From Actinomycetes bacterium (GTDB taxonomy: Bacteria > Actinomycetota > Acidimicrobiia > IMCC26256 > PALSA-610): a stretch of DNA of 36,068 bases. The notes below the pieces were generated by a model. That model was not told the DNA's origin. It saw only the letters and a list, made by a program, of their open reading frames with translations, and did not search any database. The stretch lies in assembly GCA_025360585.1 (NCBI GenBank), contig JANYBW010000047.1:1-36068 (forward strand). The letters run 5' to 3'. The position numbers were made by a program, and so were the translations under genes. Below, in pieces: positions 15,616 to 24,084 of this stretch (its first letter is position 1; each line of letters starts with the position of its first letter).

Positions 15616-15621
15616 TACAGT
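15616..15621 (+). promoter_or_regulatory. -10 box (TACAGT) of panC
   Basis: TACAGT followed by 9 nt and ATG 15631. This is the same arrangement as other start-adjacent boxes in the window and suggests that panC has its own near-leaderless promoter just after the repeat element. Confidence 0.35.
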
Positions 15622-15630
15622 GCCGCGTGC

Positions 15631-16533
15631 ATGGTGGAGATAGTGAAAACGGTCGCTGAACTGCGACAACGATGTGAACAAGCCCGAGCCCGCGGAGCGA
15701 TGGTTGGCGTGGTGCCGACGATGGGCTTTTTACACGTCGGGCATCGTTCGCTGATGGCCGCGGCCCGCAACGAGTGCGGTCTCGTAGTGGTGACGATCTT
15801 TGTGAATCCGTTGCAGTTCGGGCCCAACGAAGATCTTGATCGGTATCCGCGCGATCTCGATGGCGATCTTTCCGCGTGTGCAGCTGAGGGTGTCGATATT
15901 GTCTTTACGCCGAGTGTGCATGAGTTGTATCCGATGTATCCGCCCGCCACGACCGTGCACGTCGAGGGGCTCACGGATTCGTTATGTGGATTTTCGCGGC
16001 CTGGCCACTTCGATGGTGTCACGACCGTAGTTACAAAACTCTTTGCAATCATTGGCGAATCGCGTGCGTACTTCGGTCGTAAAGATGCCCAGCAGCTCGC
16101 CGTGATTCGTCGCATGGCCACCGACCTGTGCCTGCCCGTGACGGTCGTCGGGTGCCCGCTGGTTCGAGAGGCAGATGGGCTCGCGAAATCAAGCCGCAAC
16201 GCGTATCTCGATGCGGATCAGCGCTCCGCTGCGCCTCGCATCTTTGGTGCCATTCGCGAGGGTGTTGCGATGATCGTTGGTGGCACTCGCGATCCTCACG
16301 CGGTTGTTGCTTCGATTGCGGCGGCAATCGCGGAAATTCCGGAGTTGCGCGTCGATTACGTAGCGGTGTGCGATGCCGCTTCGCTGGGCTCGCTCGAACG
16401 GCTCGATGGTGAGATGTTGATCGCGGTTGCGGTGTTTTGCGGCCCGACCCGCCTCATCGACAACGTGGCAGTTTCCATCGTCGGATCCGAGGTGATCAGC
16501 GACTTTGGAAGTGGGTGGGTTCCCGAGGGCTGA
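15631..16533 (+). CDS. panC: pantothenate synthetase
   Basis: 300 residues from ATG 15631 (MVEIVKTVAELRQR). Motifs: VPTMGFLHVGH (HIGH-like nucleotide site), VTIFVNPLQFGPNEDLDRYPR, FGRKDAQQLAVIRRM and SSRNAYL (KMSKS-like region). It condenses pantoate and beta-alanine using ATP, a cytosolic step toward CoA. A GTG at 15598 is also in frame but lies in the dispersed repeat tail; ATG 15631 fits family length better and has TACAGT upstream. panB, panD and panE are not in the window. The next gene starts 22 bp later. Confidence 0.96.
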   Translation: MVEIVKTVAELRQRCEQARARGAMVGVVPTMGFLHVGHRSLMAAARNECGLVVVTIFVNPLQFGPNEDLDRYPRDLDGDLSACAAEGVDIVFTPSVHELYPMYPPATTVHVEGLTDSLCGFSRPGHFDGVTTVVTKLFAIIGESRAYFGRKDAQQLAVIRRMATDLCLPVTVVGCPLVREADGLAKSSRNAYLDADQRSAAPRIFGAIREGVAMIVGGTRDPHAVVASIAAAIAEIPELRVDYVAVCDAASLGSLERLDGEMLIAVAVFCGPTRLIDNVAVSIVGSEVISDFGSGWVPEG

Positions 16534-16540
16534 TACCCCG

Positions 16541-16546
16541 TAGGCT
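16541..16546 (+). promoter_or_regulatory. -10 box (TAGGCT) before nadB
   Basis: TAGGCT, 9 nt, ATG 16556. The box lies in the 22-bp panC-nadB gap and may add an internal start. No -35 is evident. Confidence 0.3.
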
Positions 16547-16555
16547 CCACCGACA

Positions 16556-18178
16556 ATGTTCGATGTTCTGGTGCTCGGAAGCGGAGTCGCAGGGCTCACG
16601 ACTGCCCTGAGCGCGGCGCGGTCTGGTCGATCGGTCCTGGTACTCACGAAAACGGAACTCGCGAACACCGCGACGCGCTACGCCCAGGGTGGTGTTGCGG
16701 CCGCGTTCGATTCCCAGGATTCCCCCGATCTGCACCTCGCGGACACGCTCCTAGCGGGAGCCGGGCTCTGCGATGGCGATGCCGTAGGCGTGTTAGTTCG
16801 CCAGGGCCCCGACCGCGTGCGCGAACTCGCGGCGATCGGTGCCCAGTTCGATGAGACTGATCAACCCGGTTCGTGGCGGCTGGCTCGAGAGGGGGGTCAC
16901 TCAATGGCCAGGGTCGTGCACGCGGGGGGAGATGCCACCGGGGCAGAAATCGAACGAGCTTTGGTGGACGCGTTGCACCGCTCCGATGTTGAAGTTCGCG
17001 AAGGCTGGACTGCGCTGGATTTGTTGATTGAACACGGTCGTTGTGTTGGTGTGCTTGCGCTCGATCCTTCGGGATTGACGGCAAATGTGCGCGCCACCGA
17101 CACCGTGCTGGCCACCGGCGGCGCGGGTCAGTGCTTTGCAGTTACCACCAATCCGTTGTTGTCGACAGGCGACGGCGTGGCGCTGGCATTGCGCGCCGGC
17201 GTTGCGTGCGCGGACCTTGAGTTCGAACAGTTTCATCCCACGGCGTTACACGTCCCTACGATGCCGCGCCCGTTGTTATCGGAAGCCCTGCGCGGCGAAG
17301 GCGCGATCTTGCGTAACGACACCGGCACCCAATTCATGATGGGGGTGCACGAAATGGTGGATCTTGCGCCGCGCGACGTTGTGTCGTTTGCGATTGCGCG
17401 CGAGCTGCGCGCCAGCGGAGGCGATCACGTTTGGCTCGACGCGACGATGATCGGTGATTTCGAAAAACGATTCCCAACCATCTGGGGCGCCTGCAACCGC
17501 AACAATCTGGATCCAACGATCGATTGGCTACCAGTGGCGCCCGCAGCTCACTATTTGTGCGGCGGCGTCGTTACGGATCTCGATGGGGCAACGTCGTTGC
17601 CGAATTTGTGGGCATGCGGCGAGACCGCCTGTAGCGGAGTGCACGGCGCGAATCGCTTGGCTTCTAATTCGTTGCTGGACGGTTTGGTATTTGGCTACCG
17701 AGTGGTCGAAGCAATTCGTTCCGGCAAGACTGCACCCGAACCAACTGGTGCGATGCGAGGTGTTCTTGAGTGCTCGTCGCTGGGTGTCTCATCGCGCGAT
17801 CCGGAACTACTTCCCCACGCCGACGTCGTTGACCCCGATGCGTTACGGGCGGCAGTGCAAAAGGTGATGTCCAGCGATGTCGGCGTGGTGCGCGACGCTC
17901 CGACGTTGCGCGACGCGTCGGCGATTCTTGATGACCTCACCACCGTGGTCTCGGCCCTGCCGGCTCGCGAAACGCGTACCTATGAGGCGCTGAATGTTCT
18001 GCGGGTCGCTCGTGCTATCACTGCCGCTGCAGTGGCCCGGCGCGAATCGCGCGGATGTCATACCCGAGGCGATTACCCGAAGGTTTCGAAACGGCAATTG
18101 GGCCGTTACGTGATCGTCGGCGAAACGCTTCCTCAATTTGTTGCGTTCGCTCCCGCGAAAGGTAGGTCGCGCCGATGA
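16556..18178 (+). CDS. nadB: L-aspartate oxidase
   Basis: 540 residues. FAD-binding GxGxxG (VLGSGVAGLTTALSAARSG, about 6-24), a TRYAQGGVAAAF segment, VLATGGAGQ, and the substrate/FAD closure region CGETACSGVHGANRLASNSL are typical of NadB. The enzyme oxidises aspartate to iminoaspartate for quinolinate synthesis. The C-terminal helical domain is present. NadA, the next enzyme, is not seen here, unlike the usual nadA-nadB-nadC order. The stop overlaps the nadC ATG (ATGA), so NadB and NadC are coupled. They sit where panD would be in mycobacteria. Confidence 0.96.
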   Translation: MFDVLVLGSGVAGLTTALSAARSGRSVLVLTKTELANTATRYAQGGVAAAFDSQDSPDLHLADTLLAGAGLCDGDAVGVLVRQGPDRVRELAAIGAQFDETDQPGSWRLAREGGHSMARVVHAGGDATGAEIERALVDALHRSDVEVREGWTALDLLIEHGRCVGVLALDPSGLTANVRATDTVLATGGAGQCFAVTTNPLLSTGDGVALALRAGVACADLEFEQFHPTALHVPTMPRPLLSEALRGEGAILRNDTGTQFMMGVHEMVDLAPRDVVSFAIARELRASGGDHVWLDATMIGDFEKRFPTIWGACNRNNLDPTIDWLPVAPAAHYLCGGVVTDLDGATSLPNLWACGETACSGVHGANRLASNSLLDGLVFGYRVVEAIRSGKTAPEPTGAMRGVLECSSLGVSSRDPELLPHADVVDPDALRAAVQKVMSSDVGVVRDAPTLRDASAILDDLTTVVSALPARETRTYEALNVLRVARAITAAAVARRESRGCHTRGDYPKVSKRQLGRYVIVGETLPQFVAFAPAKGRSRR

Positions 18179-19026
18179 TTGGGCCATTCCAGGAATACGA
18201 ACCTCCAGCATCTGCCGTGCGCGCCGCAGTTGCGATTGCGCTGGCAGAAGACCTTGGAATTGCTGGCGATATCACCACGTTGTGTGCAGTCGTGGAGGAT
18301 TCTCATGTCGAGGCGAAGTTCGTGGCGCGTCAGGAGGGAATCTTGGCCGGAACCGCCTGTGTAATCGAGACCTACGCGCAGTTGGATCCATCCGTCGAGC
18401 TGGTGTGGCACCGCCATGACGGTGAACCGCTCGAGCCGGCAACGGTAATCGCAACGATCTCCGGCAACACTCGTTCGGTGCTCACCGGTGAGCGAGTAGC
18501 TCTGAATTTCATGAGCCACCTCTCTGGCGTCGCAACATTGACTCGCCGATATGTGCGCGCGGCGCGCGGGAAGGCGCGCATCCTCGATACCCGTAAAACG
18601 ATCCCGGGATTGCGCGCGCTGCAAAAGGCCGCGGTGCGCGCGGGCGGGGGCGTGAGTCATCGCGATTCGCTTTCGGATGCGGTGTTGTTCAAAGACAATC
18701 ATCTCGCGGTATTGGGGATTGCGCGTGCAGTCGAACGCGCGCAGCTTCGATGGCCAGGGCGCATGATCGAAGTCGAGTGCGATTCGTTGGAGCAAGTCTC
18801 CGAAGCGATCGAGGCGCGCGCCGACCGGATCATGCTGGACAACATGAGCCTTGAACAGATCGCTACGGCTGTCGCGTTGGTCGGGGGTGCGATCCCGTTG
18901 GAAGTGTCGGGCCGAGTCAGCCTCGAAACCGTCGGCGCGTTCGCAGAGACCGGTGTTGATTTCATTTCCGTTGGCGCGCTCACGCATTCGGCGCGGGTCC
19001 TCGATATCGGCCTTGATATTCCGTGA
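18175..19026 (+). CDS. nadC: nicotinate-nucleotide diphosphorylase (carboxylating)
   Basis: 283 residues. Signature segments are EDLGIAGDITT, LNFMSHLSGVATLTRRYV, the catalytic DTRKTIPGLRALQKAAVRAGGG and the later IMLDNMS and EVSGRVSLE strands of the type II phosphoribosyltransferase barrel. It turns quinolinate and PRPP into nicotinate mononucleotide with release of CO2. The ATG overlaps the nadB stop by 4 nt. coaX follows after 30 bp with its own GAGG ribosome site. Length is normal. Confidence 0.97.
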   Translation: MIGPFQEYEPPASAVRAAVAIALAEDLGIAGDITTLCAVVEDSHVEAKFVARQEGILAGTACVIETYAQLDPSVELVWHRHDGEPLEPATVIATISGNTRSVLTGERVALNFMSHLSGVATLTRRYVRAARGKARILDTRKTIPGLRALQKAAVRAGGGVSHRDSLSDAVLFKDNHLAVLGIARAVERAQLRWPGRMIEVECDSLEQVSEAIEARADRIMLDNMSLEQIATAVALVGGAIPLEVSGRVSLETVGAFAETGVDFISVGALTHSARVLDIGLDIP

Positions 19027-19056
19027 GTTTGGTTCGTTCTCGATTGAGGTGCGCAC

Positions 19057-19821
19057 ATGCTGCTCGCAATTGATGCTGGCAATACCCACACCGTCGTCGG
19101 GTTTTTCGATGGCGTGACGCTCGAAGACCATTGGCGCATCGCCACGAACAGCGATCGCACGAGCGATGAACTTGCATTAATGATTCAACAGTTTCTGGGG
19201 TTTCACGGGTTTTCGTTTGGTGACGCAATCACTGGTGTCGTCGTGTCGTCGGGCGTGCCGATGGTGACGGCCGCGTTGCGCGAAATGACGGATCGCTATT
19301 TCGGATTTCCTGCGCTCGTCCTGGAGCCCGGCGTGCGCACTGGCATGCCGATCCTTTACGACAACCCGAAAGAAGTCGGTGCCGATCGGATCGCGAATGC
19401 GGTTGGCGCCTACGACCTCATCGGCGGCGCAGCGATCGTCGTTGATTTCGGAACCGCGACGACGGTAGAAGCAATTAGCGCCAAGGGCGAGTACCTCGGT
19501 GGCGCGATCGTTCCCGGTATCGAAATCTCACTCGACGCTTTGTTTGGTCGCGCAGCAGGATTGCGACGGGTCGAGCTCGTTGCGCCGCACAACGTGATCG
19601 GAAAATCAACCGTCGAATCGATTCAATCGGGAGTGATCTACGGGTTTTCCGGGCAGGTTGATGCGCTCGTGGATCGGTTTCGTTCTGAAATCGGCGATGC
19701 CGCGGTGTTGGGTACCGGCGGATTGGCCGAATTGATCGGGCCGCACACTCACAATGTGCAACGCTATGAGCCGTGGCTCACGCTGTACGGCTTGCGCATT
19801 ATTTTTGAGAGGAATCAATAG
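19057..19821 (+). CDS. coaX: type III pantothenate kinase
   Basis: 254 residues. The actin-like ATPase motifs are LAIDAGNTHTVVGFFDG (1-17), NPKEVGADRIANAVGAYDL (substrate loop) and VVDFGTATTVEAIS, followed by YLGGAIVPGIEISLDALF. It phosphorylates pantothenate, the step after PanC, without CoA feedback inhibition. GAGG 7 nt before ATG supports the start. Its stop codon TAG shares its last G with the GTG start of lysS, so ribosomes may reinitiate there. Confidence 0.96.
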   Translation: MLLAIDAGNTHTVVGFFDGVTLEDHWRIATNSDRTSDELALMIQQFLGFHGFSFGDAITGVVVSSGVPMVTAALREMTDRYFGFPALVLEPGVRTGMPILYDNPKEVGADRIANAVGAYDLIGGAAIVVDFGTATTVEAISAKGEYLGGAIVPGIEISLDALFGRAAGLRRVELVAPHNVIGKSTVESIQSGVIYGFSGQVDALVDRFRSEIGDAAVLGTGGLAELIGPHTHNVQRYEPWLTLYGLRIIFERNQ

Positions 19822-21323
19822 TGGAGTTATCAGGCGATCTTGCGGGCAGCGCTGCCGAGGAATTTCGGGCGCGCCTCGCGAAGATCGAAATGATGCGTGA
19901 ATCGGGCACCGATCCGTACCCGGTTCGGTTCGACCGCACGGCCACGTGTGCGCAGCTCCACACGGATTTTGCCGATTTGCAAGAAGGCACCGAAACTGAA
20001 ACGACCGTTCGCGTCGCGGGGCGGATGCTGCTGCAGCGCAATCAGGGTAAATTGATTTTCGCGACGATCCGCGACGGTGGCGGCTCGATCCAACTGTTTG
20101 TTTCGAAAGCGATCATCGGCGACGACAGTTTTACCGCGTTCGCGGATTGGGATCTCGGCGATTGGATTGGTGTTGAGGGCATCGTCATGCGCACGCGCAA
20201 AGGCGAACTGTCGGTGAAGGTTTCGAGCGCCCAATTACTGTCGAAGTCATTGCGGCCAATGCCCGACAAGTGGCACGGTCTTGGAGATATTGACACTCGG
20301 TACCGTCAGCGTTACGTCGATCTCATTGCGAACGATGATGCGCGGCGGGTATTCGAAATCCGGTTTGCCGCGATCCGCGCGATTCGCGAGCACCTCGTTG
20401 GTCTTGGTTATCGCGAAGTCGAGACGCCGGTATTGCACCCCGTTGCTGGCGGTGCGACCGCGCGGCCGTTCGAAACGCACCACAACGCGCTCGACATGGA
20501 TCTTTACTTACGGATCGCGCCGGAGCTGTATTTAAAACGGCTCATTGTGGCGGGGCTCGAAAAAGTCTTTGAAATCGCTCGGGTATTTCGCAACGAAGGT
20601 CTTTCCACTCGGCACAACACCGAGTTCACAATGCTGGAGCTCTACGAAGCGTTCATCGATTATCACGACATCGCAAGGCTGACCGAGGATCTGATTGCCG
20701 CTGCGGCAAACGCGGCGATCGGCACGACCAAAGTGGAATGGGACGGCAAACCAGTGGAGTTGGCCGCGCCGTACCGCCGGGCGACGATGGCCGAACTCGT
20801 GCTGGAACATGCGGGCGTTTCGATGCATCCGGCGATGCCAATCGAAGAAGCCCGAGCGATGTGCGATCGCTTTGATATTCCCTGGCAGAAATCGTGGGGC
20901 GCAGGAAAACTGATGCTCGAGGTCTACGAAAAGACCACCGAACACGCGCTCTGGGACCCAACGTTCGTCATGGACTATCCGCGAGAAGTTTCGCCATTGG
21001 CCCGCGTACATCGTGACGATCCGCACTTGACGGAACGGTTCGAGCTCATCATCGGCGGGCGCGAAGTTGCTAACGCGTTCAGCGAACTTAACGATCCGAT
21101 CGATCAGCGCCGACGCTTCGAAGCACAAATGAAAATGAAACAGGATGGCGATGCCGAGGCACAAGGCATGGACGAGGATTACGTGCGCGCACTCGAATAC
21201 GGCCTCCCTCCGTGCGGCGGTCTTGGCATTGGGATCGATCGCATCGTCATGCTGATTGCCGGTGTCACCTCAATTCGCGAAGTGCTGCTCTTCCCCCACC
21301 TCCGCCCTGAAGGCGGATCATGA
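19821..21323 (+). CDS. lysS: lysyl-tRNA synthetase, class II
   Basis: 500 residues from GTG 19821, with GAGAGGA upstream inside coaX. It has an N-terminal OB-fold anticodon-binding domain (VRVAGRMLLQRNQGKLIFATIRDG). The class II core has motif 2 (FRNEGLSTRHNTEFTMLELYEAF) and motif 3 (PPCGGLGIGIDRIVMLIAG), with lysine-binding and ATP residues conserved. It charges tRNA-Lys in the cytosol. Its place after coaX agrees with mycobacteria. After its stop, a 229-bp gap holds the 54-bp tandem repeat; no lsr2 gene follows. Confidence 0.97.
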   Translation: MELSGDLAGSAAEEFRARLAKIEMMRESGTDPYPVRFDRTATCAQLHTDFADLQEGTETETTVRVAGRMLLQRNQGKLIFATIRDGGGSIQLFVSKAIIGDDSFTAFADWDLGDWIGVEGIVMRTRKGELSVKVSSAQLLSKSLRPMPDKWHGLGDIDTRYRQRYVDLIANDDARRVFEIRFAAIRAIREHLVGLGYREVETPVLHPVAGGATARPFETHHNALDMDLYLRIAPELYLKRLIVAGLEKVFEIARVFRNEGLSTRHNTEFTMLELYEAFIDYHDIARLTEDLIAAAANAAIGTTKVEWDGKPVELAAPYRRATMAELVLEHAGVSMHPAMPIEEARAMCDRFDIPWQKSWGAGKLMLEVYEKTTEHALWDPTFVMDYPREVSPLARVHRDDPHLTERFELIIGGREVANAFSELNDPIDQRRRFEAQMKMKQDGDAEAQGMDEDYVRALEYGLPPCGGLGIGIDRIVMLIAGVTSIREVLLFPHLRPEGGS

Positions 21324-21373
21324 TTTCTCGCCACGCTGGTCCTTCTGCGCGTGTGTTCACCGCCCAGCGCGCC

Positions 21374-21526
21374 GTTGGTACGACGTTGGCCGCGCCCGTG
21401 GGAGCTAGCGCAGTACCAGCCAGGGCCTTTGGTACGACGTTGGCCGCGCCGGTGAGAGCTAGCGCAGTACCAGCCAGGGCCGTTGGTACGACGTTGGCCG
21501 CGCCCGTGGGAGCTAGCGCAGTACCA
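21374..21526 (+). repeat. 54-bp tandem repeat with inverted ends, 2.8 copies
   Basis: Units at 21374-21427, 21428-21481 and 21482-21526 (broken off at 45 bp) are nearly identical. Each contains TTGGTAC near its start and GTACCA about 40 bp later, so every unit can form an imperfect stem and adjacent units form a second one. The period is a multiple of 3 and frames stay open on both strands, but no homology or ribosome site supports translation. The array fills the gap between lysS and the SDR gene. Confidence 0.95.
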
Positions 21527-21552
21527 ACACTGTTTATTTGGGCGGAGACAAC

Positions 21553-22518
21553 GTGAGGGTTTTGGTTACTGGTATGGGTGGGGAGTTGGGCACCAAAGTC
21601 GCGCAGTTGTTGGAGGCGCGGCCGGAAGTTGTCGACATTGTTGGTTGCGATTTTGTGCCGCCCCGACGACGGTTGCGTCGTGCCGAGTTTCGCCGTATCG
21701 ATCCCCGCAATCGCGAGAAGCTGCGCGATTTCGTGCTCGATTTCGCACCGACCCATGTAGCACATTTCGGCGTGTACGAACCCGCGTCGCGGTTGAGCCC
21801 CGCGCAAGCCGCAAAACGAACCGAGCTCGCGTCGATGGTTGCGCTTTCGGCGGCGGCTCGCGCTGGCGCGCTTGAGTATGTCGTTGTTCGCAGCGGTTTG
21901 GAAATCTACGGCCCTCGTCGCAATCGAGCCTCAGTGCCAGACGAATCGGTTCCGCTCGCTCCAGGAACTCCTTACGGGATGTCGCTATTAAAGGTTGAAG
22001 GTGCTGCGGCAGGGGTTGGGCGTCGTCACGATATTGCGATTGGTGCGCTTCGGTATGCGCCAGTCGTGGGTTCGCATGTGCCGAGCCCATTGGGTCGACT
22101 GCTGCGACTGCCAGCCGTTCCAGTTTCGGCGTTCGGCGATCCACCATTTTCGTTGGTGCACCCCGACGATGCCTGTGCCGCGATGGTCGCCGCGCTCTTG
22201 CGCAAAGCCGATGGCCCGGTGAACGTAGTGGGCGCCGGCGCGGCGAGCCCGTGGCAGGCCGCGCGCTTAGGCGGCCGGCTTCCGTTGCCGCTGATCCCTC
22301 CTTTGTGGGGCGCCGCGAGCCAAGTGGTTGAGTTCATGGGTGCTGCAATCGCGCCTCATATTGTTGAGTTATTGCGGTACGGCCGCACTGCCTCGTGCGC
22401 TCGGTGCGCTGAAGTGTTGGGTGTGAGCCCGGTACTATCGACCCAAGAAGTGTTACGAGAACTGTACGAATGGGCCGAGGTCGTGCCGATCGCATCGGTG
22501 CGCGAGGCAGTCGCGTGA
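21553..22518 (+). CDS. atypical NAD-dependent epimerase/dehydratase (extended SDR-like)
   Basis: 321 residues from GTG 21553, preceded by GGCGGAG at about 6 nt, which decides the start. The nucleotide-binding glycine motif is TGMGGELG (6-13), with D33 after beta-2 as expected for NAD. The usual catalytic YxxxK region reads YGMSLLKVE: Tyr141 is present but the Lys position holds Leu145, and the nearest Lys is 147. Ser114 (VVRSGLEIYG) is in the usual place. It forms a translationally coupled pair (GTGA) with a PlsC-fold protein, an arrangement that recalls mycobacterial galE2-Rv0502. The substrate is unknown; a lipid or cell-envelope role is inferred only from the partner. Confidence 0.82.
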   Translation: MRVLVTGMGGELGTKVAQLLEARPEVVDIVGCDFVPPRRRLRRAEFRRIDPRNREKLRDFVLDFAPTHVAHFGVYEPASRLSPAQAAKRTELASMVALSAAARAGALEYVVVRSGLEIYGPRRNRASVPDESVPLAPGTPYGMSLLKVEGAAAGVGRRHDIAIGALRYAPVVGSHVPSPLGRLLRLPAVPVSAFGDPPFSLVHPDDACAAMVAALLRKADGPVNVVGAGAASPWQAARLGGRLPLPLIPPLWGAASQVVEFMGAAIAPHIVELLRYGRTASCARCAEVLGVSPVLSTQEVLRELYEWAEVVPIASVREAVA

Positions 22519-23189
22519 ACACTTCCTACGTCTACGACACGCCGTTTCATTTGCACCCTGATCGGGTTGGAGTGGCCGATCCTCCGCTGCGGGCACTCGC
22601 GCGTCGCGTGCAAGGGCATACGCCGATCGATCCGTTTGGCCTCGATCCGCAACTCGCCGATATCGCGGGTTCATTGTTGCGCCGAACGGTGCGCGTTCAA
22701 GCGGTCGGGATGCAACACATTCCGGAATCCGGCCCCGCGGTATTGGTGATGAATCGCGGGTTCGGAATTTTCGAACCGACTGCGCTCGCGGTTGCGTTGA
22801 TGAACGAAACCGGGCGCCGGGTCCGGGTCGTTGGCGCGCCGACGTTGTTCGGGCTCGGCACCACGTTGCGCAGGTTCGGTTCTATTGCCGCGTCGCCCGC
22901 GGATGTGGTGGCCGCGCTTTCGGCGGGGCATCTTGTGGTCGTGCCGTTGAGTCCCAACTGGTGGACGGCAGGAGCCGGTACGCCTCCGCTAGAACTCATG
23001 CAATCCGTAATGACCAGCGCGGTCCTGCCCGTGTGGGTGCGACCGAATGGTCCGTTGGGGTTGGCGACAAGCTGGCGGGTAACGATAGGGCCCGAGGTGG
23101 TCAACGACACGAGCATTGCGCCCGGCGATCCGCTTGGTGCCGCAGAACTCTCCGAAGCGGTGCGTACCGCAGTCGACAACCTTCGCTAA
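22515..23189 (+). CDS. PlsC-like acyltransferase-fold protein with degenerate catalytic motif
   Basis: 224 residues from GTG 22515, whose GTGA overlaps the upstream stop. The region VGMQHIPESGPAVLVMN (64-80) matches the strand before the catalytic HX4D motif of glycerolipid acyltransferases. The motif itself reads NRGFGIFEP, with Arg81 where His is expected. The motif III position (usually FPEGTRS) reads VVVPLSPNWW. It is therefore probably not a standard acyltransferase; a binding role or altered chemistry are alternatives. The downstream ELMQSVMTSAVLPVWV stretch fits the fold. Coupling to the SDR suggests a joint task in envelope lipid metabolism (inference). Confidence 0.72.
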   Translation: MNTSYVYDTPFHLHPDRVGVADPPLRALARRVQGHTPIDPFGLDPQLADIAGSLLRRTVRVQAVGMQHIPESGPAVLVMNRGFGIFEPTALAVALMNETGRRVRVVGAPTLFGLGTTLRRFGSIAASPADVVAALSAGHLVVVPLSPNWWTAGAGTPPLELMQSVMTSAVLPVWVRPNGPLGLATSWRVTIGPEVVNDTSIAPGDPLGAAELSEAVRTAVDNLR

Positions 23190-23208
23190 GCGACCCGCCG
23201 CGCCCCGG

Positions 23209-23214
23209 TAGGCT
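23209..23214 (+). promoter_or_regulatory. -10 box (TAGGCT) of the alpha/beta hydrolase gene
   Basis: TAGGCT, 6 nt (GCCCAA), ATG 23221. Transcription would begin on the start codon. No Shine-Dalgarno sequence is present. Confidence 0.45.
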
Positions 23215-23220
23215 GCCCAA

Positions 23221-24063
23221 ATGGCGTTTGCAGTTGCGGCGGATGGCACGCGAATTCATTATGAGCTGAGCGGCAAAGCCGATGGCACCCCCGTCGTGAT
23301 GATTCAAGGGCTCGGTGTGGATTCACGCGGTTGGGCCCTGCAACGCGCGCGCTTCGGCCGCACGCACCGAGTACTCACCTTCGACAACCGCGGTGTCGGC
23401 CAGACCGATCGACCAATCGGTGAATACGACCTTGAGGTCATGGCCGCCGACGCGATTACCTGCATGGACACCGTTGGTTTCGCTCGGGCCCACATCATGG
23501 GCGCGTCGATGGGCGGAGTGATTTCGCAAGTCATTGCAGTCCGGTATCCCGAAAGGGTGCGGGGATTAGTGCTTGCGTGTACTGCGTGTCGGCACCATCA
23601 GTGGCGGCGCGAATTGTTGAACGAGTGGGCCCAAGACGTTGAAGCACACGGCATGAGTGCGTTCGTGAGTTCCGAAGCGATGCACTGGCTCATCGGGCCG
23701 CGCATCCAACGTCGTTTCGGTGTCTTTATCAACATTCTCGGGCGGCTCGTGTTGCAGACGAAGCCAGATTCGTTCGTAAAACAAGTGCGCGCGATCTTGT
23801 CGATGAGCGACGCCATGCGCGATGAGCTTGTGCATATCACCGCCCCGACGCTCGTGATTACCGGGACGCAGGATTCACTCACGCCGGTCGGCGATGCCGA
23901 AGAACTCCACGAACTCATCGCGGGTTCAAAGCTCACCCTCATTTCGGGTGCCGCCCACGGCGTGATGGCCGAATCGCCGAACGCATTCAATCGTGCCGTC
24001 CTCGAATTCCTTGGCGGAGTAGACGCGTGTCTCTTGGCCTGCTCCGCCCGGCCCGGCGAGTGA
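23221..24063 (+). CDS. alpha/beta hydrolase
   Basis: 280 residues. The fold elements are VVMIQGLGVDSRGW (oxyanion region), TFDNRGVGQTDRP, the nucleophile elbow GASMGG with Ser96, the acid in TGTQDSLTP and the His in ISGAAHGVM. It resembles 3-oxoadipate enol-lactonase/carboxylesterase-type hydrolases; the substrate cannot be told. The C-terminus has an unusual Cys-rich extension (DACLLACSARPGE). It ends 21 bp from the oppositely directed anti-sigma-like gene. A leaderless promoter box is seen upstream. Confidence 0.9.
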   Translation: MAFAVAADGTRIHYELSGKADGTPVVMIQGLGVDSRGWALQRARFGRTHRVLTFDNRGVGQTDRPIGEYDLEVMAADAITCMDTVGFARAHIMGASMGGVISQVIAVRYPERVRGLVLACTACRHHQWRRELLNEWAQDVEAHGMSAFVSSEAMHWLIGPRIQRRFGVFINILGRLVLQTKPDSFVKQVRAILSMSDAMRDELVHITAPTLVITGTQDSLTPVGDAEELHELIAGSKLTLISGAAHGVMAESPNAFNRAVLEFLGGVDACLLACSARPGE

Positions 24064-24084
24064 TCTGCGGCCCGTCGTCGGTTC

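Noticed and set aside
21265-21807. Minus-strand open frame across the 54-bp repeat
   Set aside because: It overlaps lysS and the SDR gene, and its peptide is a low-complexity reflection of the repeat.
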